From Aspergillus flavus (lineage: Eukaryota > Ascomycota > Eurotiomycetes > Eurotiales > Aspergillaceae): a DNA stretch of 64,000 bases. Made by a program: the position numbers and the translations under genes. Location: assembly GCF_009017415.1 (NCBI RefSeq), contig NC_092406.1, positions 3,410,001 to 3,474,000 of the forward strand, in the 5' to 3' direction. Shown here piece after piece: positions 10,101 to 22,104 of this stretch. The notes beneath the pieces were generated by a model, which was given only the letters and a program-made list of their open reading frames with translations, did no database searches and had not been told where the DNA came from. The number at the start of each line of letters is the position of its first letter. The stretch's first letter is position 1.

Positions 10101-11287
10101 TTCCCGCCGAGCTCTTCATCTCCCCTCGCGCCGCCCCCCTGTCCGCTCTCCGGATCACAGAGGGTCGACCTCCACTAGCGACCACCCCTCTTACCTCTTC
10201 TTCAATTCTTTTCCTCCAAGTCGATCATGCTTCTCGTCGCAGCCTACACTCTGCCTTGTCAATTCGTCCAGCAGTGTTGAGCCGGTGAAGCGCCGTGGAA
10301 AGAAGACTTTCGCGCCAATCTCGACTTAGTAGGAACGAGACGTGGGCTCGTGGTGGTTGAAATCGCGTCTCCCGAGGCTGCTTCTCCGCCCGCGTTTGTC
10401 GGTCTCGTCTCCGGAGTTTCTCACATTCTTTCGAGCCGCAATCCACCCTTAAATTGTATTACCCAACTGGGTAGTAGATAGTCGTGGAGAGAGGTGAATT
10501 ACGAGAGGCAAATCTGCAGCGCAGATATACCCTACTCGTCTGGCTTTGTGGGTAAGAAAAACGAGAATTTCTATAAAATTTGAGAAAGGAATACGTTGGA
10601 AGACCATCAAGCGATCGGTCCTCTTTACGCGCGTGCTTCCATTGCCTCTGTTGACTGGTGGACTCATTGACCTGGCGTCCTCGATATACCAAGAACTACT
10701 CGGATTGCCCTTGCCTGTGATTTCATTTGAAATTGTTACGCTGGCGGTTGTCAGTCATCACCCTTGAACACCCCTTATCGGTTGCTCCGACCATCGTTGA
10801 ACTAACTCAAAACAATAGCTTAGGTGCCCAACCGAACTGACCAGCAGCTAGCACTCAGATCTAGCAGACGATTTTTTACTTAGAAAAAAAAGAAAAAAAC
10901 AAGAAAACGAAAGAAAGAAAACAAAAAATCACACAACCCTCTGGAGGGCTTAGAAATATCAAGTTCCAACCGCCGATCGCAATTGGTCAATCAAAGTGAA
11001 GTGATCACTCAAAACTCTGTGTACGCGCTCGGAGAAGTTGTCTCGGACTGTAACGCAGCACCCCCCCCCTCAGGCACTGCGGCGCCTTGATTAAACGAGG
11101 TATGTCGCCTGCTATGCAAACGGTTCCTCATTTCACAACAGCCCACCCCACCACTATTGCTACTTCACATTCCCGTCCGAGCTTTGTATCAGCCTTACAC
11201 TTCAGTTATGCGTCACGTCATTATTCGAATTCCCATCCAGGGTCGATGCAGCAGCCGTGACCGTTAAATCACACATTCGGAGGTATC
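10101..11287 (+). promoter_or_regulatory. Long 5' leader of the kinase gene with upstream ORF or leader intron
   Basis: This stretch has many short open frames and no independent gene. ATG 11102 opens a 52-codon frame ending at TGA 11258-11260, in the same frame as the kinase. It directly overlaps a good donor (GAG/GTATGT at 11100) and possible acceptors at 11141 and 11240, so it may instead be a leader intron. A-rich runs lie at 10883-10930 and a C9 run near 11061. Confidence 0.35.
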
Positions 11288-14200
11288 ATGAACAGTGCGC
11301 TAAGTTATCAGCAGCTATATTCTGTCCTGGCCCCGACAGGTTTCTCGGCTATGAACGACCTCCAATCGCAGTCTTTACCACACACCGCTCATGCATCCCC
11401 AGCCCTGACCTCGGCGGCACCTGCGCCCGCCCAGAACAACCACCGATCCACCGTATACCCGGACCTTCTCGGTGCACCGCCTGTTCCACCACCGAGGACA
11501 TCTTCAACCCAGCGGAGTCACGGCTCAAGCGAGAGGGCCCCAGGATCGCGCCACGGGAAGAGCAAAGGTGACGAGCGGAGCACAGACCACCGCGAAAGGA
11601 GAAGAGAGGACTCACGGTCCCGGAGACCAGCCCCGAGAACGTCCGAAGACCAGTCTGGAGGAACGGGAGAGGTGAATAGTCGAAGCCCGGCAGCTTCGTC
11701 TTCTGCGCCCATGCGCTCGGGAAACCCCGCGGAGGCGTTCCCGGGCCAAGGGACCTTGGTCAAAGAGTCGAGCACATTGATCAATCAAGTCTTAGTGAGC
11801 GACCCATCGGTGGACATCGAGCGAGAACAGGTCCGACAAGCCGGTACATCAGTATCTCCGTCGACTGATGGTACTCCAACCCCTGGGCTGGGCTTGGTGG
11901 GTAGTGACGGCGTGGATGATGGAGGTCGCGGCGGGCTGCGGAGTCGGCATGATTACAACGAGAATTCGATTAAGCGGAAGGAGACAACATTCGGTCAGTA
12001 CATTTTGGGTCAAACGCTTGGAGAGGGTGAGTTCGGGAAAGTGAAGCTGGGGTGGAAGAGGGATGGCAGTATTCAAGTGGCTATCAAGCTGATCCGGAGG
12101 GAGTCTCTTGGATCGAACCCCAGCCGGCTACCTAAGATATATCGGGAAATCTCGATCTTGCGCGATCTTTCCCATCCCAACATCGTCCGGTTACATGAAA
12201 TGGTGGAGACCGATAAGCACATTGGTATCATCATGGAATATGCGTCCGGGGGCGAACTTTTCGATCATATCTTGAATAACCGGTATCTCAAAGACAATTC
12301 TGCTCGACGTCTCTTTGCGCAGTTGGTATCTGGTGTCGGCTACCTCCACAAGAAGGGCATTGTCCATCGAGATCTAAAGCTTGAAAACTTACTGCTGGAT
12401 CGAAACCGTAACATCATCATCACAGACTTCGGTTTCGCAAATACCTTCGATCCGCTGGATGAGCTAGGAGAGGAGATCGAATATAATCTGACGAACAAGG
12501 AGTTTGTAAAGAGGATGCGACTTGACAAGCCCAATGCGAAGGGCTTAAGGCGTGGTGATTTGATGCAAACTAGCTGTGGGAGTCCCTGTTACGCTGCACC
12601 AGAGCTTGTTGTTAGCGATTCGCTGTATACCGGACGCAAAGTGGACGTTTGGAGCTGCGGTGTCATCTTGGTAAGAACCTGGGCCGATAGCGTTTTTCCT
12701 TTGTTTAAATCCTCCCTACACGCTGAAGAAGCTAATATGTCTGCCGGCTTAGTATGCAATGCTTGCTGGCTATCTGCCATTCGATGATGACCCCGCCAAT
12801 CCGGACGGTGATAATATCAACCTCCTCTATAAGTATATTGTCACGACGCCTCTCACGTTCCCCGAGTACGTGACTCCACATGCCCGTGATCTCTTGAGAC
12901 GAATATTGGTTCCAGATCCGCGGAAACGAGCAGATTTGTTCGAGGTTGCACGGCATAGCTGGCTTAACGAGTACTCGCACATTGTGTCACACATAACTAG
13001 CAGTACAACCAAGGTTGCTGATATTGCTACTACGACTGTTTCTCATGGTACGACGCTCTCGGGACATGTACGCTGTTTACCTGCTAATTCGTTGCCTCGA
13101 TCAGAACAACCCAAAGAGGCCCCATCCCTCGGGCGCAGCGCGTCGGTTAGAGAGCCTCCCAAAACCTACCAAAGCACAGTCCCCTCTCTGGGTGGTCTTG
13201 TTCACCATGCTGGCAATATCTCACAGGAACAACCTGCCGAAAGCTCTAAGACTCCCCGGGACACGAAACGGAGAACCGTCCAGGTCGAATATGTTGCTCC
13301 TTCGTCTCAGACTACGAGAGGGGAGGGCATGGGATCAGCCACGGCGGGCCCATCGAGTGCTGCTGAAACTGCTGAACATGTGCCCACTGGAGCAAGGTCA
13401 AATAGCCGAGATGCTGAGACTGTCTCACCTACCAGTGGCGTACCGCAAGACGCGCCTATGGCGCCAAGCGCACAGGCTGGAGACTCAAAGGCACAGCGCC
13501 CGCAATCTGGGCATTTGCCTCGCTCAACTTCGGACTCGACAGCACTTACGGGAGCGGGGACAATGCCCCAACCACATTCCATGCGGCCTACCACTGGTGC
13601 ATCCATGTCTTCATTCAATACCGGTCGTTTGCCATCGCGAGGATCCTACGGACAGCCCGTAGCTCCCACTGTAGCGGCAACCAATGCGCATGGTCGGCTG
13701 GCACAACCGAAGAGCAAGCAATATGTCATCTCGAACCCCATCCCTCAGGATCCTTCCCAACCGGCTGCGGCGTCGATTGGTCGTCCGAGCACCCAGGCTC
13801 TTCCTGCAAAGTTCAATACAACCCCCCGACAAGAACCCCCGAAAGGCCACAAGAGATCAAATACTGTCTCAGGGATTGGCGAGAAATTGTTCGGGCGGTC
13901 TGGGTCCATTTTTGGAGGACGTGGTGGGCAGGCAAATGCTCGTCAAAAAAGCGGCAAACGTTATCCTCCTACAAGTATGAAAGATCCGTATGGTGGTGAT
14001 ATGCCCCGGATGTCTATGGATTCACGGCGGTCCATGCAATATGGATCAAACCGGAAGACGAGCGAAACAGGTGGTGAGAGTCGGCCTCGTAGATTCTCCC
14101 TCTTGCCGGCATCATTCTCTCTCAAGGGTCTTTCTTCGAGCAGATCTCAGACCCCCGATGAAGAGTCACAAGTCGATCGCTCCACGGATAATCGGGCTCA

Positions 14201-14708
14201 GCAAAAACCATCAACCGGGGAACTACGACCCCGCGCACGTGCGACCAGCCACGGAACACAAGATGCAATAGGAGTCATGCCAGAAGGGGCACCGGCAGAT
14301 GAGGTCTTCGTCCAAGATGAGCCCATCAACTACCAGGCCCGTATTGATGAGCAGTTTGCGGTGTTGCATGGAACCCAATCTGCGACGTATCAACCAACGT
14401 CCTACTCGGCTGAGCAGGTGTACCAGAACGACAACGATCACTATTACCGGAACCAATACGCCAACCACTCGACACCAAATTACTACGAAGAATACAATGG
14501 CCCATATGACAGCGCGCCTCGGCAATCTACGTCAGTTTCCCGACCTACAAGAGGGGCCAGTGTCCTACAGAAAAATCATCGGAAATTTGCCGATGCCTAT
14601 GAGTACGAGCGCGATTCATCACACCATTCCGGCAGCTCTGGTGCGGCCAGAAAAGTGATGGATTTCTTCCGTCGACGAGCGAAGTCGAGGGCTGCCGATG
14701 ACAGGTAG
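11288..14708 (+). CDS. kfsA: Kin4/KfsA-type serine/threonine protein kinase
   Basis: Two exons, 11288-12670 and 12753-14708, with an 82-bp intron (GTAAGA..TTAG) inside the kinase domain joining CGVIL to YAMLAGYLPF. The product has 1112 residues. The kinase domain spans about 236-529: LGEGEFGKVKLG loop, Lys in VAIKLI, HRDLKLEN, ITDFGFAN, CGSPCYAAPE, all intact. An acidic insertion follows the DFG, as in Kin4. Roughly 230 N-terminal and 580 C-terminal residues are disordered and Ser/Pro-rich, ending in a basic FFRRRAKSR patch that may bind membrane or spindle pole. Yeast Kin4 is a spindle-position checkpoint kinase; A. nidulans KfsA is a spindle-pole kinase affecting septation. The orthologue call rests on the kinase motifs. 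ATG 11351 (MNDLQSQS) is an alternative start, favoured if 11282-11340 (GTATCA..ACAG) is an intron. Confidence 0.88.
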
Positions 14709-17700
14709 ATTAAGAGCATCTTTGTTTATTTCTTTATTTCTCTTCGACCAACCCCATAGGTTAACATGTCGACATCTTGGTGTTCCCATGCAACACCAAT
14801 CAAGACAAACAGGCTATTCTTGTTGTTGGCTTCACCCCTGTATTACGGGACTCGAATTTTGTGAAGGGGTCCAACAACTTTTGACACATCCCACCACACG
14901 TTGCCCAGACGCCGTGTCGTCCACACAGGACTTTAGAGCTTCCACACGCATCTCGATTGAACATCTCACTTGGAAGGAGGATTCGAGTCGACCAGGCTCT
15001 TAGATTCCCAACAATACAGAGAGGCTATTTGGATACCCCATGATACCCAGCAGCTTTCGTCCCCTTCTGTTGCAGCTATCGGTTTGTCCTCTCTTGTACC
15101 AGCAACCTTTGTTCCCGCATACATATCCATGTCTAGCCTTTTATTTTATTTATTTTATTTTTCCTTTGTCAGAATAAATTTTTTAGTTCCTTTGTTCAAA
15201 TTTTGTTTCTTTCCCTGTTATTATAGCCCTGACTGTAAATTGATCCCGTCCATTTTTCTTTTTATTTTGAGCAGCTTTTTTTGCTTCTTGTCTTCACTGT
15301 TACCAAGTCACGGTCCTCCTGAGAGAGGGGTTTTTGATATGACACGGCGGACATCTTAGCTGAGCAGGACTATTTGAGGGTAATTTAATATGTTTACTAT
15401 CCATTGGAGACCTCTCGCGTGCGACTCATGGTCGTCTTCCCCATATCCCCCCTTTAGATATACCGATTTTTGTTTGATAGCGGTGACTACTTTCATGGTT
15501 GAGCATATGCATGGAGCCGGGGCTTATGCTGATCTGCTTCTGTACTATGGCAAATCCCCGCATGTTTACTTTTAGTGCAATAACATCTTGATTGGAAGAT
15601 TTCGTAACTCTATCTGAAAGTCCTACACTGCCTAACACCGTCTCGGAGATCTATGAATAGATCCTCGAGTAATAACTCTCCCGTTAACTGTTTTCGCAAC
15701 GGCATCTATAGTGAACACTAAGCGCCGAGGCGAACGGGGCGGAGCATGTCTTTGGCCCCATACAAACGAATGGAAGTAAGTCACAAGAACAACGGGAAAC
15801 AACATGTACAACCAATATTGGACCCAATTTTGGGGCATAACAATCTTTCACAATGGATACCACATGACTTCTTTCAGGCTCATTTGTAATTCCATTGTTG
15901 GACGAGGCCGTTGGGGAAAGATGTCAGCCAAGAATCTCGGCGAAGAGGATCTCCAGATTGACAGGGATCTTGAGTTTTCGGGCCATTTGCTGATATTTAT
16001 AGATCTAAGCGTTGGTTGTTGGCTTTGGGTTGTACTTTGTGTATTATCTCTCTATTATATAGTGTAAGTTAGGCTCATTTTATATGCTGTTTGTGTAAGA
16101 GTAAGTTATATTTGAGGTAGTGACATGGGGTTGTGGTCATTAGTATATTTTTGGTAGAGGCGGAGAGATATTAGGTAGGCAGGTTGGTCGATCTATGGGG
16201 CTCTTCTTGTGATCCTGAGTCTTCTACCCATTATCTATCAGATTGATTTTATTAGCAAAGAACAACATGTCCGTGCTTTGATCTAATTAACAGGGTGGGG
16301 TCCTTGTTCAGTGAGGCTCAGCATGGTTTGATGACTAGGTGGGGAGGTGCAGTGTCCATCTGAGGAGCTTATCGAGCCATCGAGAATATGGGGATGTACT
16401 ATAGCTTTCAGTCGAAGTGATATAAGCTCACCAAAAAAAAGAAACATAGTCCACTGTCAAAAAGCTTCATCGGCATAGTTATGGGCCACACTCAGATTAG
16501 GTGATATCGGAGGGCAGTATATGCGATTCAACTAAGAGTGTTAAAATCGCCGGGTATATATCGTTGAACGTTGGCACCTAGGTGTGCGAACATCCAACAT
16601 CTTACTAACATATTCATTTATGGTCCCACACTACTAGTACTCAGTGGTCAGCTACTGGTGCATGCTACCTTCAGAAGAAAAAACAGATATTTCCTCTTGC
16701 TATATATAAACTGTCAAGATGAGCAGGGAATACCTTTGAGGGTTATACTAAACCAACAGTTGGGGCGGATAACAAGCTACTGGACCTAAGCTCCAAAGCA
16801 GATATCGATATCTTATTCAATATAGCTTTCCGACAGTCGTTCCATAGCCACTTGCTTATGGCCTAGATAAGTGTTTCAGAACGACCCTTGTACTTCTCAT
16901 TATAGTCCAGTCCCCGCCAACCCGGGCATAGAAAGATCACCTTGGGTGGGCGGAGCTGTAAGATGTATTAGTTTTCCTAAGCACCAAGTCTATAGTGAGT
17001 GTTTCCTAGCTGATTTAATAACTACTGGTATGAAGTAGTTACGGGGGAAGGTAAATGAGATATTGCTGTATATAATTGACTTTTATGAAGCTGTTCAGAG
17101 TCTAATTCGAAACAACCCTCGAGCATCGGTACCCCAAATCTTACTAATCTTCCAATGTCTTAGCTCAAGGAGAAAAACATAGTAAGTACTGGTAAGTAAA
17201 AACAAATAAACAAAAAAGAAAAACAAACTATGATGTTATCCTGCAGTATATACAATTCTCCGTACAACTCAGCCCCAATCCCATGACCTCTCCACCCATC
17301 TTGGCAAACATGCAAGTACGAACCCTAAGTATGATACATCTGATCTGCGTTAAGCGATGAGCACAGCATGCCCACAGACGTACGTATGCACACAGTAGAA
17401 AATAATGTGCCACCCAGCTTATGCAATAAGGGTGTACACATAACAGCCAAGAAAGTAAAGATAACGAATAAAGCATTCTTGCATAGTTATTTGGAGGGAG
17501 GTTGGGTTACACCGACAACCCTCCAGGTCTGGAAGGTTGTCGATCCCACACTCCACCTCCAGGTTGGCTTCGGCTTATCAGTGATAATGACGATGATGCA
17601 ATTTCCGGTTTGATTGTTTGATTGTTTGATTTTTTTTTTTTTTTCTCTCTTTCCTTTCTTTCTGTTCTTTTCCCATAAAGGATACGAGTGTGGGTGTTTT

Positions 17701-18434
17701 AACTTGGCGGGGTAAGTGTTTCCGCGGGAAAGGCGACAATCTAGAATTTTAGGTTATCGCAATAACCTACCGATATTATCAATAGGTGGTGCGTGTCTCC
17801 TGGAAGTCGAGGATCTGATGATCGGGACGGATTGATTGGTAGATTCAGTAAGCTACAGTAAGCTTGAGATAGCGTTGGTGATTTTTCCCACTTCGAGTTA
17901 CTCCACGGCGGGCTTTTGCCTACTTGGGGTTACGGAGAACGAGGACCCTGGGGGAGAGCTTCGTCCTTTTTTTTTTTTTTTACTCTTCACATTTTATGAA
18001 GTATACGTGATACAAACAAGGGATCTTGGCAGGTTAATAGACGAAGTCGATCTTGAATCTATCATTGCTTGGCTGTGGAACAACACAGGACAGCCTATTG
18101 AATTTGAATTTCACTGCACAGGGCTTGGCAAGTATCAACATCTCCTTGGCAAACATTCACTTCATTCTTCACTTTCAACCCCCTTTTTCCCTGGCAGTGT
18201 GGTATCATTGATGTGGTGAAGAGGTAAACACCGAAACAGAAAAATCATTCAAAGAGATAAGGAACCATCTCGTAAAGAAACTGATGTTTGAAAACAATAA
18301 AGAAATGAAACCGCTAGTGCTCCTTCCCTTCGTCCGGTGCAGGGTGAATTTGGGCTGAGGCGCTTGCAGATGTATCGTGTCCAGCGCGATTGGTGAAGTG
18401 GGATGGCGTGCGCAAGCTTATGTGGCGTCAGAAT
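14709..18434. other. Long gene-poor region
   Basis: The 3' flank of the kinase gene (T-rich, 15140-15300) runs into AT-rich sequence with stops in all frames. I see no gene. Simple sequence includes a threefold TTTGATTG-like direct repeat at 17609-17632 followed by a T-run, and a T16 run at 17969-17984. The small frames at 17836-18219 and nearby read through the T-run and look non-coding. Confidence 0.45.
17609..17645 (+). repeat. Short tandem TTTGATTG repeat and T-run
   Basis: Three near-perfect tandem copies of an 8-bp unit TTTGATTG end in a T tract. It is a small simple-sequence element without visible function. Confidence 0.7.
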
Positions 18435-18650
18435 TTAGTTTCTGTCTTGCTCGTGTCCCAGGTAGAGGAAGCCACCGGGGAGAGGGGAGAAGGCACCCCT
18501 CAGCTGCGATCCGGCAGAGGCTGTGGAAGACTGGCTGCTGGAGCGTTCACGGACTTGAGTTGGCTCCTTGCTCTCAGCCTGGTCATTCATGGGACCAGAG
18601 TGGATGGGAGAGAGAACGAGGAACTTGTGGGTAGGAGTGTAGGTGTACAT
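18435..18650 (-). CDS. Small 71-residue protein, unknown function
   Basis: A single-exon frame from ATG 18650 to TAA 18435. The product begins MYTYTPTHKFLVLSP, has an acidic/Ser-rich middle (QAESKEP, RSSSQSSTAS) and a Gly/Leu/Pro-rich end (LPGGFLYLGHEQ). No signal peptide or membrane segment is evident. Codon choice is strongly C-ending (CTC, ACC, TCC), unlike the AT-rich surroundings, and this marks highly expressed fungal genes. A TATAAATA box lies 166 bp upstream of the ATG, followed by a CT/TC-rich leader of the type seen in abundant small mRNAs. AGGGG stress-type elements occur upstream of the TATA box. I do not recognise the family. The overlapping + strand frames are shadows. Confidence 0.6.
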   Translation of the reverse strand: MYTYTPTHKFLVLSPIHSGPMNDQAESKEPTQVRERSSSQSSTASAGSQLRGAFSPLPGGFLYLGHEQDRN

Positions 18651-18815
18651 CTTGAAGAAGGTAGATCGGTATCTGGTTTGTCTTTTGAGAAGAGATAAAG
18701 TGGAAGTGTAGATGGCTTTGAAGTCTTTGAAATACTGAAAGAGCTTTGAACTGATAGAGAAGAGGAAGAGGATTGAGATTGATCTGAAGAGATTTCTCGG
18801 TTGGACGCGGCTACC

Positions 18816-18823
18816 TATTTATA
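18816..18823 (-). promoter_or_regulatory. TATA box of the 71-residue protein gene
   Basis: TATAAATA on the minus strand, 166 bp upstream of the ATG at 18650. An AGGGG element (CCCCT on the gene's strand) lies at about 18859. The match is to consensus only. Confidence 0.55.
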
Positions 18824-21800
18824 CATGAGAGGGAAACAGCCAAGATACTCAAAAGGGAAGAGGGGTCGACAAGGTTCATGGATGATACCGGGAGGGACGT
18901 CGATCTGTGTCCATCCCACCTGCAGAGATAGTGGAGAGTCCCAGATTAGAGAGGTTGAACATCCCAATCTGCTTCCCCGAGGTGGACCGGGACACGCTGT
19001 AATTCACATGTTTCGAACATTCTTTCATGTCTCGGCGGGGCAGAGAACGTCATTGTTGGAAGATCCCCCCTTCCCTCAAGACTCTTGGCTCAGGTAAGAC
19101 CCGGTGAGTTGTCGCCAATATGTGCATAGCTCCCTCAAGTATCCGGGGGAATCCCCAGTGGCCTGCCAAGCCGAAGCTGGCCGTTCGTTGCGCAAGCTGA
19201 GGTGTTGTCCCTTGTACAAGCATCTGGGCCGATACGACCCGAAAAATCAGCCTCGGGTGATCAGCAACCAGGAAGCGAAGCCAAGAAACGTGCCGGAACT
19301 ATTGGATTGCTATCGGTGATCGATAGGCCGAGGGGTCACTCCGCATACCCAGAAGGGGTCGACGGTGTATAGAATGCTTCTTTGGGGTTTGCCTCCCACA
19401 TTCCTTATCAAGCGACTATTCAGAGCACATGACCCAACCAATGAGTCTCGCCCGCTTGGCAGCATGCTTGTATTGACACTTTTCCCTGACGCTTTCTAGA
19501 AGACATGCGAACGGTAAGGGATAAGTTAGATTACCTAAGCAAGGGGTAGTTTCAGCCAAATTTGGGGAAATCCAAGCTGGGGGGTGTTTGTTATGTTTTG
19601 TTGGCTGACTAAATCAAAATGATGTCAGTGGGTATACGGAGTAATTCAGTACAGTACGTGTAGTACTCCGTAGATGGTTCGATCTGAGTCCCTAGTAGGA
19701 GCTAGGTAGTTTGCGATGTGCTGCAAGACCTGGGATATTCCGGGAGTAGACCGTGACAACATTCGCCAAACGCCCGTTGAATCTGCAAGAATAAAAACCA
19801 CTTTTGAAAGAATCTTTGAGCAAAAACTGGAAGGAAAGTAACTGCCATAAAACAAAAAAAGAAAAATAAAAGAAGTGTAAGAGTCAAGCTGAACAAGCGG
19901 CTCTCAAAACGCAGCGCAACACCATCACGTGCTCCGAGCCTCCAGTTGCCGCAAGATAAACCCCAAACACTCGGAGCCAAAGAACTTCTTAATATCCACT
20001 ATGTTCTGGCGCAAAAGCCAACGGCGGCTAAATTGAGGCCGTGCCTCACCGTTTGAGGTGCTGATTGTCGCAGATTTAGCGCCCCCTGTCTCCGCGCCGT
20101 ATCGCTCGACCGTCCACTATGTGGCGCGGATGCTCAGCGGCTGAGAGGGCCAAATGTGACTGCCGTTGACTATAGGATGTTCATCTTCTCCCTAATGGAT
20201 GGCGCCGCATTGCGGTACAATAGTTCTGAGTTCGACTGTCAATCAATTAGAGTTGACCCCGAGCTTTCCAGCTTAGGTGGTTATGAAGAACACGAGAAAT
20301 CGATAGGCGGAGATTTGCTGTCTTGCACTGCCGAACGCTAGACTAGCCGGCAGTGGAAACCCTGTGCCATTATCACACCAACATGACCATAAAAATGGGG
20401 CCGCCATAAGGCAGGAACCGCATAGTCTCACTTCATCCGGGTTCCGAGAGCGTTGTGCTATCGTGCGATCCCCCTCAGGCCTCCGATGGTGGGAAAGACC
20501 TCACTCATGTCTGGCAGATATCACCAACTGCGTTTAGCTCCTCTGCCGCAGGTATTGGTCAGCCCAAGGCACCAAGGCCAGCGTTCCTGTGATGGCTGTG
20601 CAGTTCTTGCAGATTATTCCCTCTAGTCTGCGAGCCTTGGCCCCGGTTTTCTCCAATATGCCTTAGAGGAGCCCTATAGGTGCGCGTCGTTTGTTGACGT
20701 CGTGACAGGTATCTGACCAGGAATTGCGGCACCCCTGACTGGAGCAGGTGGCCCATGTATCATGAATTACCGCGGCGTCCCTCGAGATAGTGCCAGGCAC
20801 ACAGCTCGCAGGGTGGGAGACATGACTGGCGATGACTACCGATTTTGATATCGGGGCCGGTCAGATTGTGCCGTTGGGAGATATCCTTACCCCTCCCTCC
20901 ACCAACTGGGGCCTTGAGGCACACATGATAAATGAATTACTGTGATAAGCCTAGTGATAAATCTAGGTAGACTACTGCGTGACATTCGTCAGATGCCCAT
21001 TAAGGAACAGTATCTGGTTGCGGCATGACCCTAAACTGTGTGAGAACTGTTGGCTGGCTGCGACAACTGATTTGATAGAGCAATTGTTGGCTTTTTCATT
21101 TGCGTATGTGACCGGTTCTTCCCTGCCTGGTGCATGGACCTTGTTCTGAAGGTGATGTCAAGGTTTCTCATGATGCATCTGCGGAAGTCTAATGAAGCTC
21201 CCGACAGGGCTACAACTGAAGTTTCGCTGACATCCTGACCACCACAGCTATCGATCACTCTAGAAAGAACAATCTTACGCCAACCCTAGGTGGACACCAT
21301 CTTCATAGACCGTCCGCATAGCCGCCAATCTTGCTTGGTGTTGGGGAAACACCGTGCAGTAGCTCTGTGGAAGCCCAACTTACCATTTTATTCATTCGTT
21401 GAAATCGTTTCTCCTGGATGTGATGTAGATCTCATCACCAACTTCTCCGGCGCATTTCTCTAAATATCTCTTTGTGGATGGGGCGCAAAAAATAAGAAAA
21501 AAAAAGCAAAAGAAAGGGTGCCGTATCCGTAGTTGAGATCTTTGACTAACCTTGTTCTTACTTTCATTCTTCTGCCCCGACTACTTTTTCATTTGTTAAA
21601 GATCATTTTTATTTTAATATTATAATTTTTTACTCTAAGCCCCCTTTGGTACCTTTTTTGTTATTTCTTGTAAATGGTGCTATTGCGGCACAGCTGTCCG
21701 CAGTCATTCTCTATCATTCTGGTACAAAAGCAAGACCGAGCAATTGTTATTTAAGGTCCTCACAATCCGTCGAACTATCAGAACAACATCACAGCAGTTC

Positions 21801-21951
21801 TATCTCTCAGACTCCTTTCGAAACAAGCTCTCTGAGCTCGACATCTTTCGTCCTCTCTGAACTCTTCAAGTTGCTCGACCGAGCCGGCTTAACTTTCTCT
21901 ATCTCTCAATAAATCCACCCTTTTCAGCTCCATTAACCTCCAATCTTCGAA
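18824..21951. other. Gene-poor region between two small divergent genes
   Basis: About 3.1 kb of upstream sequence for the 71-residue gene (-) and the 50-residue gene (+). I see no confident gene. An inverted repeat TACGGAGTA/TACTCCGTA lies at 19635-19672. Around 20560-20760 both strands have short frames with mildly coding-like composition (for example CKNCTAITGTLALVPW on the minus strand). This may be a decayed gene, but I cannot extend it. The last 300 bp are a T/A-rich core promoter (21590-21635) and a CT-rich leader. Confidence 0.4.
19635..19672. repeat. TACGGAGTA/TACTCCGTA inverted repeat
   Basis: The two 9-bp arms (19635-19643 and 19664-19672) are perfect reverse complements around a 20-nt spacer that itself contains GTAC motifs. 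It could form a hairpin. The arm sequence recurs elsewhere in the window. Confidence 0.7.
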
Positions 21952-22104
21952 ATGTGCTCGCAATACTTCTTCAAGTACGACTGCGGCTGTACTCACCCCG
22001 AAGGGGATGTCGTTTACTGCGCAAAGCGAGGAACATCCTGCACCGGCGTGAGACAGCAAGTCCGGCGCCGTGAGGGCTACAACTGCCCTGCTCATGGTGG
22101 CTAG
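21952..22104 (+). CDS. 50-residue cysteine-rich small protein, unknown function
   Basis: ATG 21952 to TAG 22102-22104, single exon. Cys occur at positions 2, 11, 13, 23, 30 and 45 and His at 15 and 48, in the order CGCTHPEG, VYC, TSC, NCPAHGG. The spacing and histidines suggest a small zinc-binding or disulphide-held knuckle. There is no signal peptide, so an intracellular metal-binding form is more likely than a secreted one. The rest is basic (VRQQVRRREG). Codon use is markedly GC-ended compared with the flanks, and a CT-rich leader of about 300 bp follows an AT-rich core promoter, as in a well-expressed gene. Filamentous fungi carry many short peptides of this style without assigned function. 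No family name can be given. Confidence 0.6.
   Translation: MCSQYFFKYDCGCTHPEGDVVYCAKRGTSCTGVRQQVRRREGYNCPAHGG

Noticed and set aside
13015..13662. 215-residue open frame in a second frame of the kinase gene
   Set aside because: It overlaps the disordered C-terminal part of the kinase, which is the continuous frame from the kinase domain; Arg/Leu/Pro-rich shadow.
17836..18219. 127-residue + strand frame
   Set aside because: It crosses a T16 run that encodes Phe repeats, and the flanks have no gene-like features.
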